From Apricaphanius iberus (lineage: Eukaryota > Chordata > Actinopteri > Cyprinodontiformes > Aphaniidae), in contig JAPXFQ010002814.1 in NCBI GenBank assembly GCA_028564705.1, positions 1,798,001-1,862,000 on the forward strand: a DNA stretch of 64,000 bases. Direction: 5' to 3'. Below, piece by piece: positions 43,650 through 56,253 of the stretch; within the stretch, counting starts at the first letter, position 1; each line of letters starts with the position of its first letter. The notes under the pieces were generated by a model. The model did not search any database. It worked only from the letters and a program-made list of their open reading frames with translations, and was not told where the DNA came from. Both the position numbers and the translations under genes were made by a program.

Positions 43650-44692
43650 AATCCCTGAATTCAAGATGTTAGAAAATTTGAATATTACATGGAATCAATA
43701 AAACAAGGATTTTGAATAGAGAAATATTGGACCTCTGAAAACTATAATCAGCCATATGAACTCAGTACTTGGTTTGGGCCCCTTTTGCATCAACTACCAC
43801 CTCAATGAGTCGTGGCTTGGATGCTATCAGTCTGTAGCACTGCTAAGGTGTTATGGAACACCATGGGTGCTTCAACAGCGGCCTTCTGCTCTTCTGTATT
43901 GTTCAGTCTTATGTTTCATCCTCTTGGCTATGCCCCATAGATTATCTTTGTTCATTCTCTTGGTTCAGGTCAGGAGAGTTTGCTCGCCAATTAAGCAGAG
44001 TGATCCCATGATCATTGAACAAGGGTATGGTGCTTTTGGCAGTGTGGGCAGGTACCAAGTCCTGCTGGAAAATGAAGTCAGCATCTTCATAAAGCTTTTC
44101 CCCATAAGGAACCATGAATTACTCCAAAATGTCCTGGTAGATGGCTTTGTTGACTCTGTACTTAATCAAACAGAGTCGACCAACAGCTCCCCAAATCAAC
44201 ACAGACTGGACACTTCAAACTGGACTTCAATCACCTTGGATTGTGTGCCTCTCTATTCTAAATCCAAGCTCTGGTTTCAAAATTAGATTCAACATCTGCA
44301 GTTTTTTTTTCTTTTTCTTCAGTCCAGGTAAGATTCTTCCTACATTGTTGTTCACAATCGGTTTGACAAGTAGAATCATACATTTAAAAGCCCATGTCCA
44401 GGATCCGTCTGTGTGTGGTGGTTCTTGATGCACTAATTTCATTCCTCAGTCCACTCCTCGTGAAGGTCCACAACACTTTTCCTGACAATCCTTTCCAGGC
44501 TGTGGTCAACATAGCTGCTTGTGCAGCTTTTCCCCCCACACATTTCCCTTCCACATAAACTTCTATCATTGCGTGTTGATGCAACACTTTGAGAACATCC
44601 AACTTCTTTTACAATTACCTTTAGAGGCTTTTCCTCCAATAATGGTCTTCTCCTCAACTGTCAGGTCTTCCTCATAATTGTGATTCCTACTG
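43650..44692 (-). pseudogene. Tc1 relic related to the intact 8485-10094 element
   Basis: Minus-strand pieces include VIVKEVGCSQS, DHSLERIVRKSVVDLHEEWT and ISASRTTTHRRILDMGF, matching the DNA-binding half of the 334-aa transposase at 8802. The opposite-strand text at 43750-44200 (GGTTTGGGCCCCTTTTGC, TGGTAGATGGCTTTG) is the antisense of the catalytic half. Many frameshifts and stops; dead. Confidence 0.75.
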
Positions 44693-44699
44693 CACCAGA

Positions 44700-45405
44700 A
44701 CATTGAACTCATTTGAAGGGTCTCTACCCAGTCATTGGTTTAGGTATGTGGACAATACCTGTGTCAAAATCCAAGTCAAAGAAGTCGAAGCTCTTACAGA
44801 ACGCGTTAACATGGTAGACAGTAACATCCCGTTCACTAGAGAAGATGCTAAAGATGACAAGCTACCATTTCTGAACTTTCTGGTACATTTGGAAGGAGAT
44901 GGCAGCCTAACCACAGTTTTATTTAAGAAACCCACACATAAAGACCAAAACCTCCTTTATTGACTCACATCACCCACTGGAACACAAACTATCGGTCATC
45001 GGAACATTACAGGATTGAGCTGAACATGGCCCCACAAAGAGAGAAGGAAAAGACAAAGAACATAAACATAAAAAGAGTGCACTCCAACCTTGTGGATATC
45101 CTAATTGGGCATATGTCAAGGCATCTAGGAAGTCTAAGAAACACTCAACTCAAACTAGTGCAGCAGAAGAGAAGAGGAGATGGAAAGCATAGTCATCCTA
45201 TATGTGGTGGGAGTTTCTGAGAAACTAAGAAGGATATTTTCCAAACACGACATCCCAGTGCATTTTAAATCTGGTAACACCCTCAGGCAAAGACTGGTTC
45301 ATCCCAAGGACAAAACACCAAAACACGAGCTCAGTGTTGTGGTATTTGCAGCTCATTGCAGCAAAGACTGTTCAGAGCTGTACAATGGAGAAACTAAATA
45401 GAACC
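44700..45405 (+). pseudogene. Penelope-like retroelement relic (RT and GIY-YIG parts)
   Basis: The frame at 44703 reads HWFRYVDNTCVKIQVKEVEA, then FTREDAKDDKLPFLNFLVHL and LFKKPTHKDQNLLY, a Penelope-type reverse transcriptase. After frameshifts it continues GVSEKLRRIFSKHDIPVHFK, NTLRQRLVHPKDKTPKHE and CSELYNGETK, the linker and GIY-YIG endonuclease start. The catalytic YVDD is YVDN, and the usual Y-I-G reads Y-N-G. 5' and 3' ends are missing. Confidence 0.85.
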
Positions 45406-47239
45406 ACACAAAAGGATGGCTCAACACAGAAAAGGAGGATTTTACTAAAACAAAAAATTGTAGGCCAAAAAATAAAGCAAGACTGAAATTTCCAGTAATT
45501 CTGTTTGATTGATTTTTAGCGTATTTGAAGCAGAACGTATAACAACATGCATATACATGGTCTTGCACCTGGTTATGGTTCAAAACCACTGAGGAAACTG
45601 CAGTCAGTGAAGTACAGAGACAGAAGACCAGATAACAATGCACACTGCAGTCTATTCAGAACTAGAGACTGCAAAATGCTGGCTGAATAGAGATTAAAGT
45701 GTGATAACAGAAAAAATACAAAATAAACTGCTGACCACAGGTGTGAACAAAGCACCATATTCAAAGATATTTTCAAGCACAGAAGCTGCACAGATCTTTT
45801 GAAAACTTTTTGAAGATCCTTTTACCTCACAGGCACAAAACCAAAGATAAATGGGATTTTTTATCAGTTCAGATGTGTAATTGTACAACTGAAGTCCCAA
45901 CATCGATGTGAGATTTAGAGCTTAAGAGCTGCAACCAAAACTTCACAGGCTTAGAAGAAATTATCAGATCATAACACCCTGAGTTGCAAACACAGTTTAT
46001 CATTTTTATCATCCACATTTTGGTTAAGATCTTCCTCATAAAGGTTTAGATTGTGTGAGAAAGTCTTCCACTTTTATGTGAAGGTATAATATTGTTTATG
46101 CTCCACAGCAGCTTGGAAAATTGAATCCCTTTATTAACAGAAAATGCACTAAAGTCAGCTATTTATTTAGCTAATGTAGAGTTTTTCTCTCTAGTGGAAG
46201 TTTTTGTGTAACAATATGCTGTTCTTTTCAATTAACGTTATATAAAATGAAAATTTGTCTGCAGCATCGAGCAAGATAAGATCACATGCAAAGCCTTACA
46301 ATTATACAAAACATTTAAATTAACAAGATGAATAAATATACCTGCCTAAATCTATACATATTTTACAAGTAAATATCCCCAGACAGGTACATGCTACAAA
46401 AACATTTATATATAAACAGCAACATTAAAAAGCCAAATATCCCAATTAGCTTAAAAGAACAAATTTTCTTCATAAGATATCTGCCCTCTGTCACCCTCTC
46501 AAGGCTTGCGGTGTAAAATCAACCATCTTAATACGCTTGGTAGGACTGGATATTTCAAAGAATCCAATCCATTTCTCTATTTTTTAAGGTATATGTTTCC
46601 GTGCCCGTCTTATCTGTCTGCTAGATAACTCAAAAAGTTATGGGACAAGGAACAACGGACTCAGGTGTGGGGATGATCCAACAAGAAGCACATATATACC
46701 CACCAACCAGCGGTGCAGTCGTGTACTCCTTTCACATATCAGAGACCTCACAGAAGGCTGAGCTTCCTCAGCAGCCTGGCTACGTTCCGACCATACGTGT
46801 AGCAAATTAATCTTGCATGTGCAAATCTACGCTGGAATAGCACAACAAGAGCAAAAACACAGCCATTAACAGATATTTTATTGGAAAAGTATCAAAAGTT
46901 AGAATGAGATAACATGGGGATTGGTGGTCGGGATGGGGGTGGCAGAGATCTGCGCTCAGTGTTTTACCAGCTTGTTCTACGAAGTACAATCTTTTAAAGA
47001 GCCTGCCCTGATACAGATTTCTTCTCTTTTTCCATTTTGTCACTAAAGCATGATTCAGATCAATACATAAAAAATACATAAAAAAGATCTGATTAAATAT
47101 ATAAAAAAGGATTTCATATGATGATTTAATTGATTGTTCACCTAAAAACGAACCCCCCATGGGCTGCAACATCTGCTATTAAGTTTTTGTCTTCACTGTA
47201 TTTTAAGACTTGTACCAGATCTCACTATAGTCTTTTTCG
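45406..47239. other. Intergenic, nothing recognised
   Basis: AT-rich. Several minus-strand open frames are chance or low-complexity. A patch at 46660-46800 is less AT-rich but unassigned. Confidence 0.35.
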
Positions 47240-47330
47240 TCCTGAGTCATTCAGAGATGGATTTGCGGTTATTCTTTGGATTACTGTCCTGCTGTATAGC
47301 CCAATTGTGCTTTGGCTTAAGGAAACAAAA
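47240..47330 (-). repeat. Short fragment of an old interspersed repeat
   Basis: CATTCAGAGATGGATTTGCG and GGATTACTGTCCTGCTG recall a common fish DNA-transposon antisense stretch (GGA.CA.TGTCCTGCTG). Too short to classify. Confidence 0.35.
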
Positions 47331-47429
47331 TAGTAGCCAGAGGTTCTCATTTGGGAGTTTAATGTGAAACTAAATAGTTTTGTAGCACTTTAAGCTATTG
47401 TTTTCAAACTGGTTTCAGTGGTTCTTGAG

Positions 47430-47818
47430 CCAGAAACATGTTAGAGACATTTGAACCATTTCGGGCCCAGAGAACTTCAGGGAGGGGTCTCCTGGTGGTT
47501 CCCAGAGTCAACAATAAACACGGTGAGGCTGCATTTCAGTTTCAGGCAGCTAAAATATGGAACAGTCTTCATGAGGATGTGAGACAAGCCTCAACTCTAA
47601 CAATGTTTAAATCCAGGATGAAAATAGTTATTTTTAGCCGGTAGTAGTAGTATGACAATTGAAATTATTTTATCTGCGCTCTTTCTTTTTATTGTAATTA
47701 ATTATTTTTTAAGTTGATTTTTTTTTCTGTTTTCTTTATTTATGCAACTATGAAGCACTTTGAATTGCCTTGTGTGTGAATTGTGCTCTACAAATAAATT
47801 TGCCTTGCCTTACAACAT
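47430..47818 (+). mobile_element. L2-type LINE 3' end
   Basis: The frame reads GLLVVPRVNNKHGEAAFQFQ, AAKIWNSLHEDVRQAS and TLTMFKSRMK, the extreme C-terminus of L2 proteins. A short 3' UTR follows, ending GAATTGTGCTCTACAAATAA and TTGCCTTGCCTTA, the inverse of the tail at 32127. 5'-truncated. Confidence 0.85.
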
Positions 47819-50800
47819 AAAGTATGTGAGTTTATTGATTCTTTTCATGATATTTCTAACCTGATGTCAGCAGGCTTATTTGAATTTGTTTGATTTTACC
47901 CCATTTCCACTCTTCACTTAAACAATGGTTTGTTGTTTATTCAGTGAAAAAACAACTTTTACTTGTGAGAACTAGATGCATGTTTCTTAATCCGGGACAT
48001 TCAAAGGAAGAAGACAACAAACTTCTCAATGGGCTACTGATGTCACCCTACACCACCAGACCAACTCACTGAAACAAAAACACTGTATTTATCTGTTTCT
48101 CGTCAGGCCCATCCCACTCCTTTAATAATACAGTCCTTGAGGAGTGGTTAACTTAATCTGTTTTACAAAGGAAAATAAATAAAACACACTTTAAATAATT
48201 TATTAATAGTATGATTTCTAAAATCCTCATTAGAGATTTAAATTTTTTTTACTTAGTTAAGGGGAAGTAAATTAAGTTTCCTATCTTTTTGATACCAAGT
48301 GATCTGATAAAAACCGCTAAAATGATTTATCTTAATTGGTGTTGCTGGATTATTTTCCAGAATCTAAATTCTAACAAATTTGTCTCATTTTTCCTTAACA
48401 TCTGGTTTTATTCTCTCTGGTATGCAAGGAGTTCAAGGCCCCCAAAAAAGATGTCGACCCCTGGATGAGAAAATTGCTTTTATGCCAGCTGGGCTTTGTC
48501 TGTGCTAAAACATCTCATTTCAAATGACATTCTCTAAACTCAGGCTCTGAACCTTGTTTCGCTAGGATCGATTTTGTTTCCCCACACCAAGCAGGGTGCT
48601 TCAACCCCACTGCACAAACGATAGAAACATGCTGTGGCTGCCACTTACAACCAAACAGCACCCCTCTCAATACCAGCAAGGTACTTCCTCGACCCGCAAT
48701 GAGATGAAAGGCTTAAACCATGAAAACAGTGATTCTGCTGGCCTCTGAAACATGGCTGCCCAATTGGCAAACAATGCCAATGGGCCGCCCAGCTGCAACA
48801 AAAGCTTAACAGGGAAAAACATAAAAGGAGCCAGTCCATGGAAAAACAGTTGTTTGTTAGGAGATACCCACCGAGAAAATCACATGGGAATTTTCAGATA
48901 ATTGAGCATTACTTGGAAAAAAAACAAGATAAATTTATGTTTTTAACTTCTAAATTCACAGTAATACCTTTCATTGGAGTGCTAACCACACTTTCACCTG
49001 GCACAGTGCCTGTTGTGTCTGAATCAGACCTGGATTTAAAGTTTAGAGACACATTTATAACAAACAGGGCCTTTCAAAGGGATTCACACCTCTTAACGTT
49101 GTCATGTTTTTTCATCATGTTTTATCATGTGTATTCTCTATGTGGTTGAAATGAATACTTCTAAACACAAACTAACATACTTCAGATAGGATTTTGCAAG
49201 TACAAAAATGACTATAAAATCTCTGGAAATGTATAAATATTGGAAAAAATTACTCTTCTGTATTAAAAAAAGTACAAGTGACAATAATAGTTCATTTTAA
49301 AATTCATTATGGATAAAAAAATGAACTAACATTCAGAGAAAAAAGGTTTATTTTCTTTTTTCAAATCAATTATAAAAGTAATAACAATGGTCTCAAACAG
49401 ACAATCAAAAAGTGCAAACTCCAGTCTTTAGTTTTCATCTTGATCCTCATAAATCAATTTATAGATGAACCCTCACTATGCACAGCATTGTAATAGTTTT
49501 TTTGTCAGTTTGGACCTACTGGATTTTTGCCACTTTTTTCACACAGAGAAACACATGTCAGCTTTGTTGTAAAGCTATTCTTCCATTTTGATTTCTTGTT
49601 AATCGCTGCAATGTGCGCAGGCAGCAGGGCACAGGACAACATGATGAAAAATGATGAGTTTCGATTCTGAGCCCGCCCATGTCCCTGCGCATTGCCACGT
49701 TTCTGAGATGGCAAAGGAAACACAACCAGGCCATGCTGAGCTGACCCAAAATGGCCGACCCTAATGGAAAAGTTCATAAATTGACTAAGAGGAACATGAG
49801 AGTGCTGTGAAAGCGCTTATAACTAGCCTTGTTGTAACAGCAGGAGTCACTAGAAGATTTTAGACACTGCTTGTCTTTGCTGTAAAATGTATTTGGTCAC
49901 GAGAAAGCTAAATTGGTTGCCAGGGAGCATACAACTCTGAATGACAACAGACTGTAGAGTCAAGCCAATGCCTAAAATTTTTCTGACAATTTTCTCGTGA
50001 TGTCTTTGACGACTTATGATAGCACAGATTCAACATGGCTAATGTTGCCTTTCTGAAAAGAATGTGAATGCGTCCAGATTGAAATCTGACATTGTATTTC
50101 CCGTCATGGTAAAAAAATGTTATACCTATTTGAAGGCTTTGCAGTCAGTATGCTAAATGTAGCACCCCTCCATTGAAAGATCATTGTGGTTGGGAAACAG
50201 CTTGGTATGCTGTCACCTTGTGGTAGTGCTGTTAGCAAACATATAACTATATTGTTTTTCAAAATGACAAGCGTGTGAACAATTTGAATTCATACACATC
50301 ATTTGTTTAGAAAATATTTTTTCCATGTTCTTACAATATAGTAAAAAGTTAAAAGTATTTAATACACAAACAATTAAATATTCTAATGCAAACAATTATA
50401 TTAGTTTTGTTTGGACATGGGACCAGAGTTTCAACATCAATCCCTTCAAACATCCATTATAAGCAGATTCTTTGCATCTGACCCATAACAAAACAACAGC
50501 AAAACATTGAGTAAAAGGTAAAGGATTCTTCATGTTTTCTTTTTACAATAAAAATTCCCTAAACTCAGCTGTGAAATGTATCAACTTATCAGATTTTGCC
50601 ATGCGCATTAATGTTTTATGAATTGTTTGCAGCGAAGTATAAGAGTCAGAGTGCAGTACATTCCACAGTTTAAGTAGAATTAACAGAGCCATGTGATAAC
50701 AATGATACCACACTTATCTCATTTAGAAATCCTATCTGTCTTTAAGAAAAAAAATATACATTTACTGATAGACTTTTTAAGTGACAAGAACAACAAAAAT

Positions 50801-51019
50801 ACAATTTAATATCACAGTAAAAACTCTTTTTTACTAATATTTTTAACAATACATTAAGGCATGAATATAATAAAATCATTGATATCCACTAGCAGCATCA
50901 GTAGCATCACCTTTAGTGAAACTGAGATTGCCTGGGAGCAGCTGCTGTGATTCAGATGATTGTATTGTAAAAACATCTGTTTTCTAGGTCCAATCTCTGT
51001 TACTTAGAAAAAAGTTTAC
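47819..51019. other. Intergenic, no gene seen
   Basis: AT-rich apart from 48430-48840, which has even composition and no repeat character. A minus-strand open frame at 49505-49777 is not recognised. Confidence 0.35.
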
Positions 51020-51420
51020 TGAAAAGTGTCTGTTGAGAGATATCTCGACAAAAGATTTCAAACTAAGTTAGTGTTTAAGAAATGGAAGTGTGACACTTGT
51101 CTTAAACTACCTAGATCTGCCCATCTTCAAAAACTGAGTGAATGGAGAAAGAAGCGACCGGTGAGGGAGGCCAACATAACCCGTACAACCACTCTGAAGG
51201 ATCTGAAGATTTCGATGATTCAGACAGAAGAGACTATACGTTCATCAACTAGTTTCTCAATCAATTAAAGCAGTATAATTGTGGCAAAAGAAATATCATG
51301 AAATCTCACAGGGAATTTCCCAAGGATAAATGACAAACAATAAGTGGCAGGTTCATTGGTCCGATGAGAGAAAAATTAAGCTCTTTTTACCATCTGACTG
51401 CACACCAAAAATAGGGTATC
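51020..51420 (+). pseudogene. Tc1-like transposase relic
   Basis: REANITRTTTLKDLKIS (second DNA-binding part) and, after a gap and frameshift, NNKWQVHWSDERKIKLFLPS, with the first catalytic Asp in WSDE. The C-terminal half is missing. Confidence 0.5.
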
Positions 51421-51684
51421 TCCAAGATGTTTTCAAAAGACACACCGTGCCGGCATATCGGGGTAATATTCCTGATATGGTATGTCTCATGAATGCGAAA
51501 TGTCGGCATGGCATTGCAGGAATATTGTCGCATTCAATATTACTACAATATTTCTAAAAAGCTGGTCTTCTAAATGAAGATATCACTTTGACACAACAGA
51601 GGGTGATGTCATCATGATGTGTTGAAGTGTGCTGAGCCCTGGCCGGCAAACAATATGTAAGTATGTACAGCTGGGTTGGTAAAT

Positions 51685-51860
51685 TAGAATGATCCAGGGG
51701 TCCGGGAGCTTCTGGCGTTTAGAGCTGAAGAGTAGCAGACAGTTTACGGGGACAATGGAGGACAGCCACTTGTTAAAGCGGCTTGCAAAAAGACTTGAGC
51801 AGCGGGGCTTCTGTCAGAATAAAAAAAAAGTTATGTCCAACCATTTTCTATGTTTACCGC
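51685..51860 (+). pseudogene. Myb/SANT-like protein fragment
   Basis: The frame RQFTGTMEDSHLLKRLAKRL followed by EQRGFCQNKKKV fits the middle of the Myb/SANT-like domain used by fish transposon-associated proteins. The upstream half (PGVRELLAF-like) is partly visible in another frame. Possibly a remnant of a Harbinger-type element. Confidence 0.45.
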
Positions 51861-51989
51861 CTACTCTTCTTCAGGGTTTATATGCAGCCCTGCAGGTCGA
51901 CAGCTCGGACACCACCCCCCTTTATCCTGGCACGGCGTAATCTTATGTGATAACCACTGGATCATGGCAAATTCGTGGATCCCTGATGC

Positions 51990-54030
51990 CGGCATTGTCT
52001 TTTGAACGAGGCGATAGTGTGACTCTTAGGTTAAGTTAATTGTGGTTATGTTTTAGGTGATACAGGCCTTATTCAATAATGTACTTCATGTGGTTGAAAA
52101 AATTCAGAATGTGTCTAGCTTGACAGCTTGGCTTACTGCTTGCTCTATTTACTTTAGCCCAAAGATCAGTCAAGCTGAATTCTGATTCAACTTTTAATTT
52201 TTCTGTCCTAAATTGGATAACATTCTGACACATCCACATATAAATGTGTAAATGTAATAAAGATAACTGAGTTTTCTTTCTGTTTCGGCTTTTCTCTTCA
52301 GGGGTCACAGAGTAAAGATAGCTGAGTAGTGACCTCGAAATATAAAGTTGCATATAATCAGCATAAATACTATTACATGAATGCAGAAAAACACTGTGTT
52401 TCCAAATCCTGAAGGATAAAGCTCTTAAATTCAGTCAGTGAAATGTGATTTGGGTGGAGATTTGAACTTTAGCATGGCAACCCCTAGCATAAAAATGTTC
52501 TGATGTTGCCAAATCAAGGTCTGTATGTCAGCACTGGGCTTGAAAAAAGGGGTTCATGATCCCCAAAAAACCTGAGCATTTGAGCTGTTTCTTAAAGGAA
52601 AATGGAGCAGTTGGGTGAATATTTATCCAGTCCTTTATTTTTTTATGTTTTAAGTAGGGATGCACAATTTATATTTGCATTATGATTGTTATTTGGTGAT
52701 GCTAGTTGGTTTTTAACAAAACGTTATCATTCTGATTAGATAAAACTCGATATTAATGATCGATGTTAATTTCCATCTTCTTGCCCTTTATGATTCTGAA
52801 GGGGGAGGGGAGGGAGTTTGCCATGTGGTAATGTGATAGAAATGCAAGGCAGAATTTAGTTGTTTTTTAAAGTTTTGAGAAGGGTAGGGATAATATCTAC
52901 AATAACGTACATAGTAATATTGGTAAATATTGGTTGTCGACAATTTGTATTGGTTAAATTTGTATACTGGTGAATTCTTACTTGTTTGTAATTGACATTT
53001 TGTAAAAATTAGATTTTACTTTGACGTCATATTCTTACTGTAGAACTTGAGTCATATCAAACATTATTTCCTTTACAAAACATCTAAGAGGGGTGAATAC
53101 TTTTTATACAGCAATTTTAAACATTTGTGCATTGAGCAGTTTAAAATGGTAATATCTGTTTGCAGAGGATTTTTTATATTGCAATGAATAAATTCTCCAG
53201 AATACATTTGAATTATCATTGTCATCCATCTCAATTCGTGCAGTGTCATAACTTGGCAGGAAGCGTACAAATGATTTATAGATTCCTTTAGGGACAACTG
53301 CTCGAGAGATCCAATGTCATAAATAATTTACAACTGCAAGAAAATGAATGAAGACAGATCAAAGTTTATAAGAGTTATTGTGTAATTACTCTCATCAGCC
53401 CAAACTTTTGTGGTGGTGTTGGCTAAACCTCATCAGTTTTTATGTCAGAACAGAGTAAATCACTCATCATCACTGTTTTCATCTCTGTGCCACCACACAA
53501 CAGAATAAATTATTGCTTACTTTCAGCTATTAAGAGAAAACCCGGGAAAAAAGTAAGGCTCCATTTTTTTAATTCTCAAGCTGGTTTTAATTACCACTCA
53601 GCTTTCTTCATGCCTGTATTCCTTCCACCTGGTGGTTTTCTTTAGTACGCCGTCTGTGATTTAATGACCGTATATTCCTTATACTGGTTCAAGCAACCAT
53701 TCAGGTGCTCTATTTTCTAGTTGAATGACTCAGAAAAACTAACGTTTCTAATCCTCAAATGTTTCCCTTGTGCTCAGCGAATGGTAGGTATTGTTAGGAC
53801 CCAGGGAGTCCTTCCCAATTGTATGTATCTCATGCTGTGCATTTAAAGGGGTGGGAGGATCTGGATTTAAACAGGTGGAAAGAGCAGGATGGGCTAAATC
53901 CACTAGAACTGGGGTGGCTTCGAGATAAAAGCATCAAAGACCTGAAACAGGACCTTGGAGACCCATCAAACTTAAGTTGATAATCTGCCGTAAAATAAAT
54001 TTTCAGCAAAAGCTCTTTGGGAAACAGCTA
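51990..54030. other. Intergenic, nothing recognised
   Basis: AT-rich. GGGGTGAATACTTTTTATAC at about 53091 resembles the end of the Tc1 family at 57880 but stands alone. Confidence 0.35.
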
Positions 54031-54037
54031 TTTGGTA

Positions 54038-54084
54038 CCAAAATCATCCTTTTTGTTCCTCAAACAAAAAGGATGGTTTTTTGG
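54038..54084. other. Long perfect-type hairpin
   Basis: CCAAAATCATCCTTTTTGTT is followed, after about four bases, by its near-exact inverse AACAAAAAGGATGGTTTTTT ending in GG. It could be the fold-back end of a small repeat or a chance palindrome. Confidence 0.6.
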
Positions 54085-55500
54085 TTATTTTATTATTAAT
54101 GATTCAACTAAAAAGACACTTTGGAAAAAGTTTGTAACACGTAGCAAAATGTTTGGTATTAGAAAGAGGTTCTTTGCTGAGTTATCTCTTAAGAGTAGAT
54201 GCAAAAATTGGTAAAATCAACATAGGCTTTACAAGGCTTTTTTTCAGGTTTTTGCATTAGAATTAGTTGGATTTGGATGGGAAATACTTCCAAAAATATG
54301 ATGTACTGAAATAAAATAACCTAAAAAAAAAATCCCCCAAAAACGTTAAAATATCCGCTGATTAAAAATGATTTCTGACTCTGGAGTCAAACTGAGAATG
54401 AAATTGACTGAGATGACAAAAAGTATTAAACTTTCAGATAACTAATTAAAGCTATCTAATAAATTGTATTTGTTTTTTATTTTAAAATAACAGTGTTTAG
54501 GTTTTACCATTAATCTCCGGAAATATCCATCAAAATATTGTTGAAAATTAATAAGTAAGTATTGGCGGCTTCCCAACATATAAATATAAAAAGGTTTGAA
54601 ATATATGGCCACGGGTCCCAGTGTATGGGGGCAGACATACTGGATCCCTATGTAGACAAAATGCATTTACTGATTTTTCGAACACGTGGTTACATCACTA
54701 TCCCATCACTATGTATAAGAAGTTTAAATGAAGAACTCTATGAACAGACTAAACAAATCCCTTTCTCCAAACCTGACCGACCGACAAACCCAATCTGGTC
54801 AAAACCGGACCGACTGACCAACCCAATCTGGCTAGAGACACACGCAACCCAGGTCGCCGGGGTGGGCTCGGTTGTGGCTCCGGGTCAGGTCCAGCAAAGT
54901 CTAAGGAGTCACGCTGAGGTTGCATGCTTTCTGCTGGACAGGTAACAACATTCACCGTAATGTTTTTTCAAACTAGCACCAGTCACGATAATATGGTGTA
55001 AAACTACTCAGAAATTAGTCTTTTGTCCCCATTAAAATCCTCCCATCTAACAATACACAGTTTATTAATTTTAGACAACATCTGAATAATATCACTAACC
55101 TAAAAAAAAAAACTTTCGCCATTCTTAAAAAAAAAATTTGTTCTTTTACACATTTAACTCTTCACTCGCTGCCTGTGATGAAAGAGAGACTGATGTGCTT
55201 CTGATTTAGCTAAATATTTGATTTCGCTGGAGGTTAAACGATCTGGCAATGTAGTAGTAGAAAATTGTGCAATTGTGATTATTGGCCTTTATGGTTATTC
55301 ATTGGTAAGGTCGTCACGCAAACACAAAAATACTGCTTGCAATGATTTAGGTATGTACTTCCCCTATATATCCAGTGAACTTACACACTGTCACTTTAAT
55401 AGTTAGACCTTCTCTTTTCTAGACAATTTTAAAGCTCTGAGCGGCCTCCAGTGGTCAGACAGTTATTGGCCTAATTAACCAAAAAGTAGGTCATGTTGTC
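54085..55500. other. Intergenic, minor tandem repeat
   Basis: AT-rich. Two near-copies of CCGACCGACAAACCCAATCTGG (21-30 bp unit) lie at about 54776-54834, followed by a GC-rich patch to 54950. No gene seen. Confidence 0.4.
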
Positions 55501-55503
55501 TTA

Positions 55504-56250
55504 TGCTGCGTTCACACCGCCCCATACGTCAACTGCGGCAAGATTACATGTAAAGTCTATGGTCGAATACGTCAAAGGTCCGTCAAAGTGTCTGTGGTGC
55601 TTTGTGTGCATTGGCTCCGTCAATTTCACTTGCGTTTCATACGGCAACGCAAGCAACGCAAGCAACGCAGAAGTTCAGCAAGCTGAACTTTTGACGGACC
55701 TAACGCAGTTAACGTAGTGCGGCAACCAATCAGAGCGTCTCACTGTAGTGATGTCACTATACAAGTATCTTGAATGAAGCGCGGGTCCAGTGAAAACATT
55801 TTCAACAAACGTAGATTTCAAAAGTCAGAACAAACACTTAGCGAGGACAGGCGCTCCTAAGGAGGAACAGAGCACCTGTAGTTGGTGTCCTGGTAGGAGA
55901 TTTGAGCTACGATGCGGCGCAGGACAGACGGAAGTAGCACTGAAAGTGAACCTTATCCATAAGCAGCTCCTGGAGCAAATAGTTAAACTCCCCAAGCTCA
56001 GAATGCATCTGAAGAATGGTCGCTGATGCACCCGATGTCGACGTTGTCTAGCTTTATCTAGCAAATAAAGCCAAGCCACTCTCCTGTCACGATCCGCCAT
56101 AGTTCAGAATGTACTGCAACAGAGGAAGCCCCACCCACACACTCCTTCTTGCTCAGAAGCAAGCTTTGAAAGCCAAAAAGTACAAGGGTCAAACTTCATC
56201 CGTTGAGTCCCTTGCCTGACGCAGACAAACTGTGCGGTGTGAACGCAGCA
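55504..56250 (-). mobile_element. Harbinger-type element with TTA duplication (747 bp)
   Basis: Perfect 17-bp inverted ends TGCTGCGTTCACACCGC, flanked by TTA on both sides (55501-55503 and 56251-56253), the Harbinger target. On the minus strand MADRDRRVAWLYLLDKARQR, then RRHRVHQR and, in another frame, ELGEFNYLLQELLMDKVHF and CYFRLS give the N-terminus of a HARBI1/ALP1-like nuclease. No catalytic part remains. It contains a short ACGCAAGCA tandem stretch near 55655. Confidence 0.83.
55944..56100 (-). pseudogene. HARBI1-like transposase N-terminus in the TTA element
   Basis: ATG at 56100 on the minus strand opens MADRDRRVAWLYLLDKARQR with RRHRVH, the basic lead of many Harbinger nucleases. 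A frameshift near 56025 moves on to the FNYLLQELLMDKVHF region. Stops follow. Confidence 0.6.
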
Positions 56251-56253
56251 TTA

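Noticed and set aside
43756..44428. Plus-strand 176-codon open frame
   Set aside because: It is the antisense of a decayed Tc1 transposase.
46807..47172. 121-codon minus-strand frame
   Set aside because: Composition and lack of motif or splice context suggest chance.
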